A DNA stretch of 45,058 nucleotides from Bacillus sp. UNC438CL73TsuS30 (GTDB lineage: Bacteria; Bacillota; Bacilli; Bacillales; Cytobacillaceae), in the NCBI RefSeq assembly GCF_000482325.1, contig NZ_KI535299.1, positions 113,506 to 158,563 on the forward strand, given 5' to 3'. This document shows, one piece after another, positions 1 through 8,262 of this stretch. A model generated the notes under the pieces. It had not been told where the DNA came from, searched no databases, and was given only the letters and a program-made list of their open reading frames with translations. Numbering within the stretch: the first letter of the stretch is position 1; each line of letters opens with the position of its first letter. A program made the position numbers and the translations under genes.

Positions 1-8
1 GGCAATCG

Positions 9-240
9 TGTCCGAATCTAGGGCTCATTCCGACAGCTTCATCATTGCCAAGGGCGTTTATGTCCGAATCAGGTTTTCATTCGGACAGTCTTGGTGAAAT
101 CATGAGCAATCATGTCCGAATCTAGGGCTCATTCCGACAGCTTCAAATTGCCAAGGGCTTTTATGTCCGATTCAAGATTCCATTCGGACAGCTTCGATGT
201 TGTTAAGGGTAATCGTGTCCGAATCGGAATCCCTAGGGCG
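9..240. repeat. 52-bp tandem repeat array, about 4.5 units
   Basis: TGTCCGA(A/T)TC cores start at 9, 61, 113, 164 and 216, a period of 51-52 bp. Each complete unit also carries ATTCGGACA or the variant ATTCCGACA 18 bp after the core, so every unit can form a small imperfect dyad. Units 1 and 3 resemble each other more (both contain CTAGGGCTCATTCCGACAGC) than units 2 and 4, which suggests a higher-order period of about 104 bp. The last unit is cut off after its first half. The array reaches the left edge of the window, so its full length is unknown. Not a CRISPR: there are no unique spacers of fixed size between identical repeats. Confidence 0.85.
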
Positions 241-247
241 AAAACAG

Positions 248-565
248 CTACTTCCGCTTTCTTTGGTTTGATTTCTTAATTTTCATTAACTTGGTTGGAG
301 CTTGCTTTCGAATCCATTTTACGAAGCGGCTTAATTGATGATCTTCCCGCAGCTCCTTTAAAGTTGACAACCGCGAGGCGATTTCCTCATTGGTATAAAG
401 TGCATGAACTTGCTTATGACAAGGAATGCAGAAATTGGCTGTTGCACCAAAAGTTCCTCCCATTTCCTTTGGGAGTAAATGATGTACTGTAATCTCAACC
501 TCACTTCTTCCGCATAATTCACATGTCCCCACCGTCTTACCTTCTTTCAAAAATTTTTTCCACAT
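248..565 (-). CDS. Small HNH-family nuclease-like protein
   Basis: Encodes about 105 residues from the ATG at 565. A longer frame begins at a TTG at 580, and neither start has a convincing ribosome-binding site. The protein shows CxxC, then TVHHLLPKE with the HH of an HNH motif, then CIPCHKQVHAL, the second zinc-binding pair plus the last catalytic His. This is the treble-clef beta-beta-alpha-metal nuclease fold. The basic tail (QRKRK) suits nucleic-acid binding. It resembles the short YisB-type HNH proteins of Bacillus, whose role is not established. It stands alone next to the tandem repeats, and nothing in the sequence links the two. Confidence 0.75.
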   Translation of the reverse strand: MWKKFLKEGKTVGTCELCGRSEVEITVHHLLPKEMGGTFGATANFCIPCHKQVHALYTNEEIASRLSTLKELREDHQLSRFVKWIRKQAPTKLMKIKKSNQRKRK

Positions 566-682
566 TATGAAAACTAACAAAGAGGAACGATTGTCATTTC
601 ATAGACCACTATTTTACTATTCAGAAAGTTCAGTTTAACAACAAAGACAATGGAAGCTACCCCATTCACCAATAAAAACGAA

Positions 683-714
683 CCCCAGCGAGTTAAAGTA
701 TTAACGCACTGGGG
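683..714 (-). terminator. Terminator of the aldehyde dehydrogenase operon
   Basis: CCCCAGCGAGTTAA pairs imperfectly with TTAACGCACTGGGG across a 4-nt loop. On the minus strand the stem is followed by TTCGTTTTTATT. It lies 17 nt beyond the stop at 731. Confidence 0.7.
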
Positions 715-723
715 GTCAGGCAC
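706..723. repeat. Dispersed 18-bp motif, copy 1
   Basis: GCACTGGGGGTCAGGCAC occurs here and again, identical over 18 bp, at 8295-8312. Both copies sit at the 3' end of a gene and overlap the arm of a hairpin. It looks like a short dispersed intergenic element and not part of a gene. Confidence 0.6.
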
Positions 724-730
724 TAGCTAC

Positions 731-2164
731 TTAATCATCATTTAATTTGAAACTAATAAATTTTTGCTCCATCATTTCTTTCATCGCATATTTGATGCCT
801 TCCCTACCGACACCGCTATCCTTCCAGCCGCCATAAGGCATGTTGTCAACCCGGAAGGTTGGAATATCATTGATAATGACCCCGCCTGTTTCTAAGCGCT
901 GCGCAGCATAAAAAGCCTTTTCAACACTCGGTGTAAAGATGCCTGAATTCAATCCGTAACGGGAGTCATTCGCATCATTAATTGCTTCATCCAATGTATC
1001 AAATGGGAAAATACAAACGATCGGGCCAAATATTTCAGAACGAAATACTTTTGAATCACGGTTCACATTTGTTAAAACGGTTGGTGCCATGATATTTCCC
1101 TCCACCGTTCCGCCGCACTCAATTTTTGCCCCTTCCTTAACTGCTTCATCCAGCCAGCTCTGTAACCGCTCCAAAGATTTTTTCGAAATGACTGCCGTAA
1201 TGTTTGTTTTTTCATCAAGTGGTGAACCGATCACAAGCTCTTTCGTTCTGCGAATAAATCGATCTAAATATTCTTGATAAAAGGATGAATGAACATAAAT
1301 TCGCTGAATGGAGATACATACTTGACCATTATAGGAAAAAGACCCCATCACACTTCGTTCGACCACTTTGTCCAGGTCAACACCTTCATCAATGATCAAC
1401 GGGGAATTTGACCCAAGCTCAAGCGTAAGTTTACGAAACCCTGCCTGCTGTTGAATAATATGACCGACCTCAACACTACCTGTAAAGGTCACCTTTTTTA
1501 CATCAGGATGACTTGTTAAAACTTCACTTAACACTTCCCCTTTACCTGGAATAATGTTAAGTACCCCATCAGGCAGCCCGGCCTCTTGAAAAATCTCGGC
1601 GAGAACTAAGGAGCTTAACGGTGTTTGTTCAGCGGGCTTTAGGACAATCGAATTCCCTGCCGCGATGGCAGGACCGACTTTGTGCGCAACCAAATTAAAA
1701 GGAAAATTAAATGGAGTAATAGCTGTTACGACACCAATAGGGGTATGAATCGTAAAGCCAAAGCGATTTTCCCCTCCAATCGCCGCATCCATCGGTATTT
1801 GATCTCCATAATTATTCTTTGCTGCTTCTGCCGCAAATTGATAGGTCTGAACAGTACGGCTAATCTCCTCGCGGGCATTCCGAATCGATTTAGCCCCCTC
1901 AAGGGCAATGATCCTAGCATATTCCTCACTGCGTTCTTCCATGATGTCTGCGACTTTTGCTAAAATTTCTGCCCGGGCATGGGCCGGATAAGATTTGAAT
2001 TTTTGAAACGCTTCATGTCCATTCGTTATCGCCAGCTCAGCATCAGCTGGTTCGGCTTGTCCAATTTGTGCTAACTCCTCATTGGTATGGGGATTATACA
2101 ATGGTTCGTATGTCTTTGCTTCCTGCCACTTCCCACCAATCCATAATGGCCATTTTTTCTTCAT
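731..2164 (-). CDS. NAD(P)-dependent aldehyde dehydrogenase
   Basis: 477 residues, a normal length for the ALDH superfamily. Family residues are present: Asn154 in PFNFPFN, Lys176 in VLKPAEQTP, the GS(V/T) turn of the cofactor fold at FTGSVEVG, general base Glu249 in LELGSN, and the nucleophile Cys283 in NGQVCISIQR. It oxidises an aldehyde to an acid in the cytoplasm; the substrate cannot be read from sequence. The overall pattern resembles non-phosphorylating GAPDH, lactaldehyde and phosphonoacetaldehyde dehydrogenases. It starts 35 nt after the stop of the ThDP enzyme upstream, so the two are probably one operon, and the ThDP enzyme may supply or share its substrate. Confidence 0.9.
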   Translation of the reverse strand: MKKKWPLWIGGKWQEAKTYEPLYNPHTNEELAQIGQAEPADAELAITNGHEAFQKFKSYPAHARAEILAKVADIMEERSEEYARIIALEGAKSIRNAREEISRTVQTYQFAAEAAKNNYGDQIPMDAAIGGENRFGFTIHTPIGVVTAITPFNFPFNLVAHKVGPAIAAGNSIVLKPAEQTPLSSLVLAEIFQEAGLPDGVLNIIPGKGEVLSEVLTSHPDVKKVTFTGSVEVGHIIQQQAGFRKLTLELGSNSPLIIDEGVDLDKVVERSVMGSFSYNGQVCISIQRIYVHSSFYQEYLDRFIRRTKELVIGSPLDEKTNITAVISKKSLERLQSWLDEAVKEGAKIECGGTVEGNIMAPTVLTNVNRDSKVFRSEIFGPIVCIFPFDTLDEAINDANDSRYGLNSGIFTPSVEKAFYAAQRLETGGVIINDIPTFRVDNMPYGGWKDSGVGREGIKYAMKEMMEQKFISFKLNDD

Positions 2165-2199
2165 CCTTCAGTTTCCTCCAGTCTTGTAACGAATCAATT

Positions 2200-3834
2200 C
2201 TATAATCGGCAAATGTAATCCCCAAGTGTTTTCGACAGCTTTACATTCTCTGAATAATCAACATCGACATCAATGAGTACAATTTCCTGACTTGCGATCG
2301 CTTTTTCCAAAGCCGGTAACAATTCATCAGAATGAGTTACTTTCACTCCTGTCACGCCGAAACTCTTTGCAAACTCCAAAAAGTCAGGATCTGTAAAGGT
2401 AATATCACTTGAGCGATTAAATTTATTCAACTGTTTCCATTCAATTAAACCGAATTTCGAATCATGGAAAATGACAACCACAAAGGCCAGTCCAAGGCGT
2501 TTGGCCGTTGCCAGTTCGACACCATTCATAAGAAAACCGCCATCACCAGTAACCGCAACGACCGGTTTTTCAGGATTGGCCAGTTTGGCCGCAATCGCAC
2601 CAGGTACCGCAATCCCCATTGAAGCCCATCCGTTCGAGATAATGGTATGATTCGGCTTTTCCGGCTGATAAAGCCGGGCAATCCATAATTTATGCGCCCC
2701 AACATCCGAAATGATAATGGCTTCGCCTTTTTCAGCCTTCTTCAAATCGGCAATAATTCTTTGCGGTTTAACAGGACTTCCTGACAGCTCATCAGAGGCA
2801 TGAAGTTTTTCAACTAGTTGAACTTTTAATTTTTCAACTCCTGGCCATAATTGTTTTTCTTCTACTAGTGGACTTAATGCTTCGAACCCCTCTTTTACAT
2901 TTCCGACTAATTCTGCTTCCAACGGATAATAGGCGTCCACTTCAGCAGGAAGACTATCAATATGGATAATCGGGTTCATTGCCTCATCATTCCAATATTT
3001 TGGCAAATACTCAACAAAATCATAGCCGGCAGTAATAATCAGATCAGCTTGGTCAAATCCACAAAGCACATAATCTTTCGCCTGCATCCCTACTGTATAA
3101 AGGGTTAAGGGATGATTGGAAGGCAAAACACCTTTAGCCATAAACGTATTTACAACCGGAATATTCTTTGCTTCAGCAAATTCCCTTAACGCATCTGTTG
3201 CCCCATCGCGAATGACTCCGTTCCCCGCTAAAATGATTGGTTTTTTTGCACGATTAATGGCCATCGCAGCCTTTATGATTTCGCTTTTTGTCGGACTGGA
3301 AGCTGGATTTGGTGTGACTGGAAGCGGTTTACCCTCCGTTTCTTCCATGGCAATATCTTCGGGAAGTTCAATATGAACAGCACCAGGCTTTTCAAGGACA
3401 GCTTTTTTAAAAGCTTTCCGAACGATTTCAGGGATGGTATGGGCTACCCGGATTTGTTGATTCCATTTTGTTACTTTCTCAAACACACCAATAATGTCGA
3501 CATATTGATGGGATTCCTTATGAATTCGTTCAAGACCAGCCTGACCCGTAATGGCGACAACTGGCGCATGATCAAGATAGGCGTCCCCGATCCCCGTTAG
3601 TAAATTGGTTGCACCTGGCCCAAGGGTTGCCAGACAAATTCCCGGTTTTCCTGTAAGTCTGCCATAAACATCAGCCATAAACGCTGCCGCTTGTTCATGA
3701 TGAACAAGTATTAATTCAATATCAGAACCAATCAGGGAATCAACAAAATCAGTATTTTCCTCACCTGGAATGCCAAATATATACTTAACCCCTTCATTTT
3801 CTAAACATTTCACAAATAAATCCGAAGCCTTCAA
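2200..3834 (-). CDS. ThDP-dependent enzyme, acetolactate synthase-like
   Basis: 544 residues from the TTG at 3834, chosen because GGAGGAGG lies 7 nt upstream; a longer TTG-started frame at 3852 runs across that site. Three-domain ThDP architecture: N-terminal Pyr domain with catalytic Glu in LVHHEQAAAFMADVYGR, central domain, and C-terminal PP domain with the GDGGFLMNGVELAT metal/ThDP motif. It resembles acetohydroxyacid synthase large subunits, but no small subunit, ilv gene or alsD is adjacent. Its partner is an aldehyde dehydrogenase, so a catabolic decarboxylase or carboligase role is possible. Annotation as AlsS would be over-reading. Confidence 0.8.
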   Translation of the reverse strand: MKASDLFVKCLENEGVKYIFGIPGEENTDFVDSLIGSDIELILVHHEQAAAFMADVYGRLTGKPGICLATLGPGATNLLTGIGDAYLDHAPVVAITGQAGLERIHKESHQYVDIIGVFEKVTKWNQQIRVAHTIPEIVRKAFKKAVLEKPGAVHIELPEDIAMEETEGKPLPVTPNPASSPTKSEIIKAAMAINRAKKPIILAGNGVIRDGATDALREFAEAKNIPVVNTFMAKGVLPSNHPLTLYTVGMQAKDYVLCGFDQADLIITAGYDFVEYLPKYWNDEAMNPIIHIDSLPAEVDAYYPLEAELVGNVKEGFEALSPLVEEKQLWPGVEKLKVQLVEKLHASDELSGSPVKPQRIIADLKKAEKGEAIIISDVGAHKLWIARLYQPEKPNHTIISNGWASMGIAVPGAIAAKLANPEKPVVAVTGDGGFLMNGVELATAKRLGLAFVVVIFHDSKFGLIEWKQLNKFNRSSDITFTDPDFLEFAKSFGVTGVKVTHSDELLPALEKAIASQEIVLIDVDVDYSENVKLSKTLGDYICRL

Positions 3835-4253
3835 GTTGCCTCCTCCAATCAATTGAACTGTGGTTTATGATATGGATAGTTTTTTCTTGGAAGGATGTAT
3901 TTATGTAATGGTGGTCTTCAAGATTACAATGGATTAAATTCATCTTCCAAAGCTTTCTATACGGAACAACGAAAATTGATTTTTTAGTGGAATAAAAAAA
4001 ACACTCACAAATGTTGATTTAACAACCTTTGTAAGTGTTTTGACGTCTTTATTATATACTCATTTGTTCTCACACTCGCACATGTGCTGAGTGTATGTGG
4101 CAAAACATGGGGTGCTGGTGAAGGATACCATTGCAAACTCTGCAATTGAAACTGGATACCAAGCAACCAGTTAGATAATATTTTCTTTCATCTTGGGCCG
4201 GTATTTATTCTATTTTCAAAAAGTCATTTGCATTGTAACATCTTGAATTATGT
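3835..4253. other. Intergenic region with hairpin
   Basis: About 420 bp without a convincing gene. It carries the hairpin at 3994-4041 and a 27-codon open stretch at 4091-4174 (+) ending ...TGYQATS that may be a gene remnant but is unrecognised. No promoter for the ThDP operon could be assigned with confidence. Confidence 0.5.
3994..4041 (-). terminator. Rho-independent terminator
   Basis: AAAACACTCACAAATGTTG pairs with CAACCTTTGTAAGTGTTTT. Read on the minus strand the stem is followed by TTTTTTTATT. It lies about 210 nt beyond the stop of the Arr gene and would insulate it from the ThDP operon. Confidence 0.65.
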
Positions 4254-5003
4254 TCAGTTAATAATTTCGCCCTTGTTTTTAGCTAAATTTTCGTGCCATT
4301 CACGTCGCTCCAAAGTTGTCAGTTTCGCCCATTCTGTTACTTCACCAATTATTCTTAAAGGTTCTTTTGAACGATAAGAACGTGTTAAGTTACCAGGAAA
4401 TTTTTTGTCAGTAACATTTGGGTCGTTTTCAAATTCACCTATTGGTTCTATTATATAAACTCGTTCTCTTCCTTCTCCTTTTGCTAAAGCTGCTGCAAGT
4501 CCTGCGCCATTGACATTAGCAGTGAAATAAATGTGGTTCATTTTAAGCCCAGGTTTGTAATTTGAATTTCCACCTGCTGTTAGTAAATCATCAACCTTCA
4601 AATCTGCCTTTGTACCATGGTAAAATGGTCCTATATCAGAAGGTGCACCCTTAGATGAATTTGACAATTCATAATTTCTTTTTGCATTCTCAGTATCACA
4701 CAACTCCTCATAACATTTGGCAATCTTTAAATATAACGTTGAGTATGCACTCTTCACATTATCATCATTTATTTTTAGTGCACACTGTAGAGATGTTTCC
4801 ATCCATTTTAATTTGTCTGTAATACTCTTTTGTTGACGAGCTAAATGATAAGCTGCAATAAATCTTTCATAGTCGTCTGTTGCTTCGTGCCATGCATTAT
4901 GAAACACCTTGACTGCATCTTCAATATTTCCACTATCCTCCAATCCCATCCCACTCATACAGAGTTTAATAACGACGTTATTTGGATCAAATTTTATATT
5001 CAT
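4254..5003 (-). CDS. arr: Rifampin ADP-ribosyltransferase (Arr) with N-terminal helical domain
   Basis: 249 residues; GGAGG lies 9 nt before the ATG. Residues about 126-226 match Arr: FYHGTKADL with His129, IYFTAN with Tyr159, GEGRERVYIIEP, and TDKKFPGNLTRSYRS with Asp199, then EPLRIIGEV. His, Tyr and Asp are the catalytic triad of Arr, which transfers ADP-ribose from NAD to rifamycins and inactivates them. Classical Arr is about 140 residues. Here about 125 residues come first, predicted helical and TPR-like (ARQQKSITDKLKWMETSL, YLKIAKCYEELCDTENAKRNYE). The extra domain could mediate oligomerisation or recognise another substrate. It is a lone gene between the terminator at 3994 and the GNAT gene. 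Confidence 0.9.
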   Translation of the reverse strand: MNIKFDPNNVVIKLCMSGMGLEDSGNIEDAVKVFHNAWHEATDDYERFIAAYHLARQQKSITDKLKWMETSLQCALKINDDNVKSAYSTLYLKIAKCYEELCDTENAKRNYELSNSSKGAPSDIGPFYHGTKADLKVDDLLTAGGNSNYKPGLKMNHIYFTANVNGAGLAAALAKGEGRERVYIIEPIGEFENDPNVTDKKFPGNLTRSYRSKEPLRIIGEVTEWAKLTTLERREWHENLAKNKGEIIN

Positions 5004-5127
5004 CTAATTACCTCCAAATTAATTGATTGTTATTATGAGTACACCCGGGAATTCAACTTCTCACTTTCATTAAAGGATCACATCGAATGTCAATCACAAT
5101 TTCGTCATTTAAAGCGCCCGTTTGCTT

Positions 5128-5162
5128 TAAAAAATAAGCAAGCAATTTTGTTCTTATTGCTT
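5128..5162 (-). terminator. Terminator overlapping the GNAT stop codon
   Basis: AAGCAAT...ATTGCTT forms a short stem that begins within the stop region of the GNAT gene. On the minus strand it is followed by GCTTATTTTTT. The stem is short, so strength is uncertain. Confidence 0.45.
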
Positions 5163-5855
5163 AAATGCTTCTAATCTTTGAACTTGAACTCCTTTGTCAT
5201 CAAAGTTCTCCTCTGCCAACCATTGAGTGAATGCTTGTTTATGTAAAGGCCATTCTTCTATTAGCATTGAAAACCAGCTGGTGTTTCGTGAGCGGTTTTT
5301 ATAGATAATGGCATTTCTGAAGGTGCCTTCATACTGAAATCCTAAACGTTTTGCTGTTTGAATCGAGGGAGCATTTAGGGAATCACATTTCCATTCATAG
5401 CGCCGGTATTGGAGTTCTTCGAATACATACAGGGCTAATAAATAGTGTGCTTCGGTAGACATTCTAGTTCTTCTTAATGCATCAGAAAAATTAATACTTC
5501 CTACTTCGATCACCCCATTTGCCGGATCGATCCTCATTAAACTAAAGATCCCAAGGGGTTTGTTTGTCTCTTTATTTAACACGGCATAATAGATCTGTGT
5601 GCTGCTTTCTATTTTTTCTAGTAATGTCTGTTCAAACGCTTCATAGTCGTGAGGTGGTTCGTCGATTAAGTAGGTCCAATTACTAGGGTGAGAATTTTTA
5701 TAGGCGTTATAGAGGTCTCTGGTATGTGAACGAGATAATCTAGTGACAATGGTATACTTTCCGACATAATACATATCTGAAGGGAATTTTCTTTTCTGCC
5801 AATTGGATAACTCCTCACCAATTGGCTGGTTGTATTTGTTTATTCTCTGATTCAT
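5154..5855 (-). CDS. GNAT-family N-acetyltransferase (RimJ/RimL type)
   Basis: 233 residues from the ATG at 5855, preceded by GGTGATG. A frame opening at 5897 is longer but lacks a ribosome-binding site. The protein has the RimJ/RimL layout: an N-terminal extension, IYYAVLNKETNKPLGIFSLMRID, beta strand EVGSINFSDALRRTRMSTEAH in place of the usual acetyl-CoA P-loop, and YRRYEWKCDSLNAPSIQTAKRLGFQYEGTFRNAI, typical of the C-terminal half. It would acetylate a small molecule or protein N-terminus using acetyl-CoA; the acceptor is unknown. A 34-residue membrane peptide gene lies 52 nt upstream in the same direction. Confidence 0.85.
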   Translation of the reverse strand: MNQRINKYNQPIGEELSNWQKRKFPSDMYYVGKYTIVTRLSRSHTRDLYNAYKNSHPSNWTYLIDEPPHDYEAFEQTLLEKIESSTQIYYAVLNKETNKPLGIFSLMRIDPANGVIEVGSINFSDALRRTRMSTEAHYLLALYVFEELQYRRYEWKCDSLNAPSIQTAKRLGFQYEGTFRNAIIYKNRSRNTSWFSMLIEEWPLHKQAFTQWLAEENFDDKGVQVQRLEAFKQ

Positions 5856-5907
5856 TTCATCACCACATTTCATTATGCTTTTACCTAATATCTTCAACTT
5901 TTATATA

Positions 5908-6012
5908 TTATTTTTTTGGCATTCTTGATAGTTTAATAAAAACGCCCAAACCAGCAAAGAAAAACCCTAAACAAAATAAACTTGCTGGACTGCCCCAAAC
6001 GATATCTCCCAT
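5908..6012 (-). CDS. 34-residue membrane peptide
   Basis: ATG at 6012, six nt after AGGGGG, followed by 34 codons and TAA. Short acidic/neutral N-terminus (MGDIVWGSP), one hydrophobic helix (ASLFCLGFFFAGLGVFIKL) and a basic tail (SRMPKK), consistent with a single-span peptide with the tail in the cytoplasm. It precedes the GNAT gene on the same strand. Function is unknown and the peptide is below the usual annotation length cut-off. The good ribosome-binding site and membrane-like composition are the only evidence. Confidence 0.55.
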   Translation of the reverse strand: MGDIVWGSPASLFCLGFFFAGLGVFIKLSRMPKK

Positions 6013-6194
6013 AATACGCCCCCTATAATTTATATAGACAGTATAATTTTACCATAAAGAGATGAAAGGCCTCTCAATATTTTTCCATTTTTCTATCAGA
6101 AATCATACGAATTAGTGTAAGATTTAAGCTACGAAAAAAATATGAAAAACCAAACCCCCAGCATGTAAGACGCCTTTACTCGATTGCTGTGGTA

Positions 6195-6218
6195 AGCCGA
6201 GGAGAACCGTCCCCTCGG
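6195..6218. repeat. Hairpin carrying the GAACCGTCCCC motif
   Basis: GCCGAGG pairs with CCTCGGC around AGAACCGTCC. The 11-mer GAACCGTCCCC (6204-6214) recurs at 39124-39134, again inside an intergenic hairpin. Likely a short dispersed intergenic element. Confidence 0.5.
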
Positions 6219-6236
6219 CACCTAAAAATATATAAA

Positions 6237-6259
6237 ATAAAAGCGCCAGTATAGGCGCT
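6237..6259 (-). terminator. Terminator of the 59-residue ORF
   Basis: AGCGCC and GGCGCT form a 6-bp GC-rich stem with a 6-nt loop; on the minus strand it is followed by TTTTATTTTAT. It lies 60 nt beyond the stop at 6319. Confidence 0.6.
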
Positions 6260-6318
6260 AAAAACAGGATTTTAGACAAATTTGCCGAATTTCTATTGAG
6301 GTTGGCATATGTCTATAT

Positions 6319-6498
6319 TTATAGTGACATTAATCTTCTTTTTGCTTTAACAGCAGCTTGATCTGGTGTGCTGCCATGTTCGATTACGGCTTTTTTGCCC
6401 CTTCGAGCATACACCTTTATCCGGTGTCTCACTTGATAGACCCTAAAATAAATTCCATCTTCTTCATATGCAGAAACGGCTGCCATTGGACTCTTCAT
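6319..6498 (-). CDS. Hypothetical 59-residue protein
   Basis: ATG at 6498 with AAAGG 10 nt upstream, 59 codons, TAA. Sequence features: an acidic stretch (AYEEDGIYFRVY), basic segments (QVRHRIKVYARRGKK) and a C-terminal helix (PDQAAVKAKRRLM). The pattern of alternating hydrophobic residues followed by a helix looks like a small folded beta-beta-alpha domain, and the terminator just downstream on the same strand supports a real gene. No family recognised. Confidence 0.55.
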   Translation of the reverse strand: MKSPMAAVSAYEEDGIYFRVYQVRHRIKVYARRGKKAVIEHGSTPDQAAVKAKRRLMSL

Positions 6499-6694
6499 AC
6501 ATTCACAACCTTTCGGATTATACAGAGTAATTCTGCATTTTTATGAAAAATCCTTGTGAATGTTTTGTTACAATTTTTGTGTCGCAATCGAGCGTAGATT
6601 TATTAAATAAACATCTACTTCTGTCTTTGCCTTTTTATTGTGTTTGTTTGCTTTTTTTGTCCGGTTTCTAGGATTCTAACAGATATTAGACAAT

Positions 6695-7543
6695 TTATAA
6701 TAACATTTTCAAATATTTCTCGAAGTGAACTCCTTCTACACTAGGAACTTGCTCTTTAGAGGAATCCTGGATGGCCGCTGTCAGAAATGCCTCTGCAAGC
6801 TGTACAGATTTTTCCAGACTCTCCCCGCGCATCATGCTTCCCATAATCACAGATGCAAATAAATCACCCGTACCAGAATAGCTCATACCGTTATACTCCA
6901 TCGCACGATAAAATGTATTGCTTCCGTCCAAATACATATTTCCGATATACTGCTTATCTGAATCTGCTGACGGTGGATTCATTCCAGTAATAATAACCTG
7001 AGCGCCAGATTCCTGCTGCAATATATTCCCTGCCTCTTCGACCGCTTTAATATAGTCACTTTCATTTGAATAGCGATGCAGCTTTTCATAAGACATGCCG
7101 GATAATAAACAGCACTCCGTAACATTCGGTGTAATCACATCAGCACGCTTCACCAGTTCCCTCATGAGTACCAGCAATTCATCGGTAAAAAGCTTATAAA
7201 CTTCTCCTAAATCGCCCATTACCGGATCAACGAGTAAAAGGGTTTCCTTTGTTTGGAATTTCTCTAAAAAAAGAAAAATATTATGAATTTGCTCTTCACC
7301 CGTAACGAATCCTGTATGGATTCCATCAAAAGTAACCTCAAGCTTACTCCATTCCTCAATGAAATATTTCATTTTAGATGTAAAATCTTCACAATAAAAA
7401 CTTGGATATCCGGTTTGCGCCGTCAATATGGCGGTTGGTAAAGGACATGCCTGTACGCCCATTACCGAAAGAACCGGAATCGCGGCTGTTAATGAACATT
7501 TTCCAAAAGATGATAAATCCTGTATTACAGCAACTTTTTTCAT
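6695..7543 (-). CDS. Pyridoxal/pyridoxamine kinase-like (PdxY type)
   Basis: 282 residues from the ATG at 7543, five nt after GGGGG; the upstream ATG at 7555 overlaps that site. Ribokinase-like PfkB fold of the vitamin B6 kinases: MKKVAVIQDLSSFGKCSLTAA at the N-terminus, LLVDPVMGD in the middle, DVITPNVTE, and SGTGDLFAS with the catalytic Asp of the GTGD anion hole near the C-terminus. It would phosphorylate pyridoxal, pyridoxamine or pyridoxine with ATP in the salvage route to PLP. It is divergent from an ECF transporter subunit gene 170 bp away, which supports a vitamin-salvage role. Confidence 0.85.
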   Translation of the reverse strand: MKKVAVIQDLSSFGKCSLTAAIPVLSVMGVQACPLPTAILTAQTGYPSFYCEDFTSKMKYFIEEWSKLEVTFDGIHTGFVTGEEQIHNIFLFLEKFQTKETLLLVDPVMGDLGEVYKLFTDELLVLMRELVKRADVITPNVTECCLLSGMSYEKLHRYSNESDYIKAVEEAGNILQQESGAQVIITGMNPPSADSDKQYIGNMYLDGSNTFYRAMEYNGMSYSGTGDLFASVIMGSMMRGESLEKSVQLAEAFLTAAIQDSSKEQVPSVEGVHFEKYLKMLL

Positions 7544-7713
7544 AATAACCCCCATAAAGCTGTCCGTCTTAAACTTTTTTCATCTTACCACAAATAAAGA
7601 ATTTGGAAAATTCCTTTCTAACTGACCATATAGTTTTTTAATAAATTGACACTTTTATATATGCCAGTCATTTGCTAAAATCATAGAAAATTCAGTTAAG
7701 AAGGGTTAGAACT

Positions 7714-8253
7714 ATGCAAACTACACAAACTTATTCAAAGCCAGGTTACAAAACGTTTGATTTAATTCTTACTGCTATGTTAATTGCACTTGTTTTCCTA
7801 TCTACTTTCTTGAATATTAAACTGCCAATTGCTGCAAATGGAGGTTTAGTTCATCTAGGGACTGCAATGCTTTTTATCGCAGCTATTCTTTTTGGTCCTA
7901 AAAAGGCTGCTCTTGCTGGTGCGATCGGAATGGCATTATTTGATCTCGCTGGAGGCTGGGCGTTGTGGGCACCGATTACCTTTGTTTCGCGAGCTCTGCA
8001 GGGATTTATCGTTGGTAAAATTGCTTGGTCAAATGGCCGTAATGGCAATAGCTTTGCTTTCAATTTAATTGGAGCAATCGTTTCAATGCCAGTAATGATC
8101 GCTGTTTATTACATTGGTGAAGTTATACTATACGGTAATTGGGTTGCACCCGTAGCTTCGATACCTGGAGACGTCGTTCAAAATGTATTAGGAGTGATTG
8201 TTGCCCTTCCGGTTAGTGCTGCATTGAAAAAAGTTCCTTATTTTAATCGCTAA
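7714..8253 (+). CDS. ECF transporter S component, probably for vitamin B6
   Basis: 179 residues, almost entirely hydrophobic, with five or six membrane segments (about 18-36, 45-65, 70-90, 105-130, 140-165). AAGAAGG lies 7-10 nt before the ATG. Conserved S-component features are GGLVHLGTAMLFIAAILFGPKKAALAGAIGMALFDLAGGW, typical of the ThiT/HmpT/PdxU group that binds the substrate and docks on the shared EcfAA'T module. The energising genes are not in the window, as expected for group II ECF systems. Specificity is inferred only from the divergent PdxY-like kinase; thiamine precursors are the main alternative. Confidence 0.75.
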   Translation: MQTTQTYSKPGYKTFDLILTAMLIALVFLSTFLNIKLPIAANGGLVHLGTAMLFIAAILFGPKKAALAGAIGMALFDLAGGWALWAPITFVSRALQGFIVGKIAWSNGRNGNSFAFNLIGAIVSMPVMIAVYYIGEVILYGNWVAPVASIPGDVVQNVLGVIVALPVSAALKKVPYFNR

Positions 8254-8262
8254 AATAAATAC

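Noticed and set aside
1..240. Possible CRISPR array
   Set aside because: Repeats are degenerate, contiguous and lack unique equal-length spacers; no cas genes nearby.
4091..4174. 27-codon open stretch in the intergenic region
   Set aside because: No ribosome-binding site and no recognisable family; could be chance.
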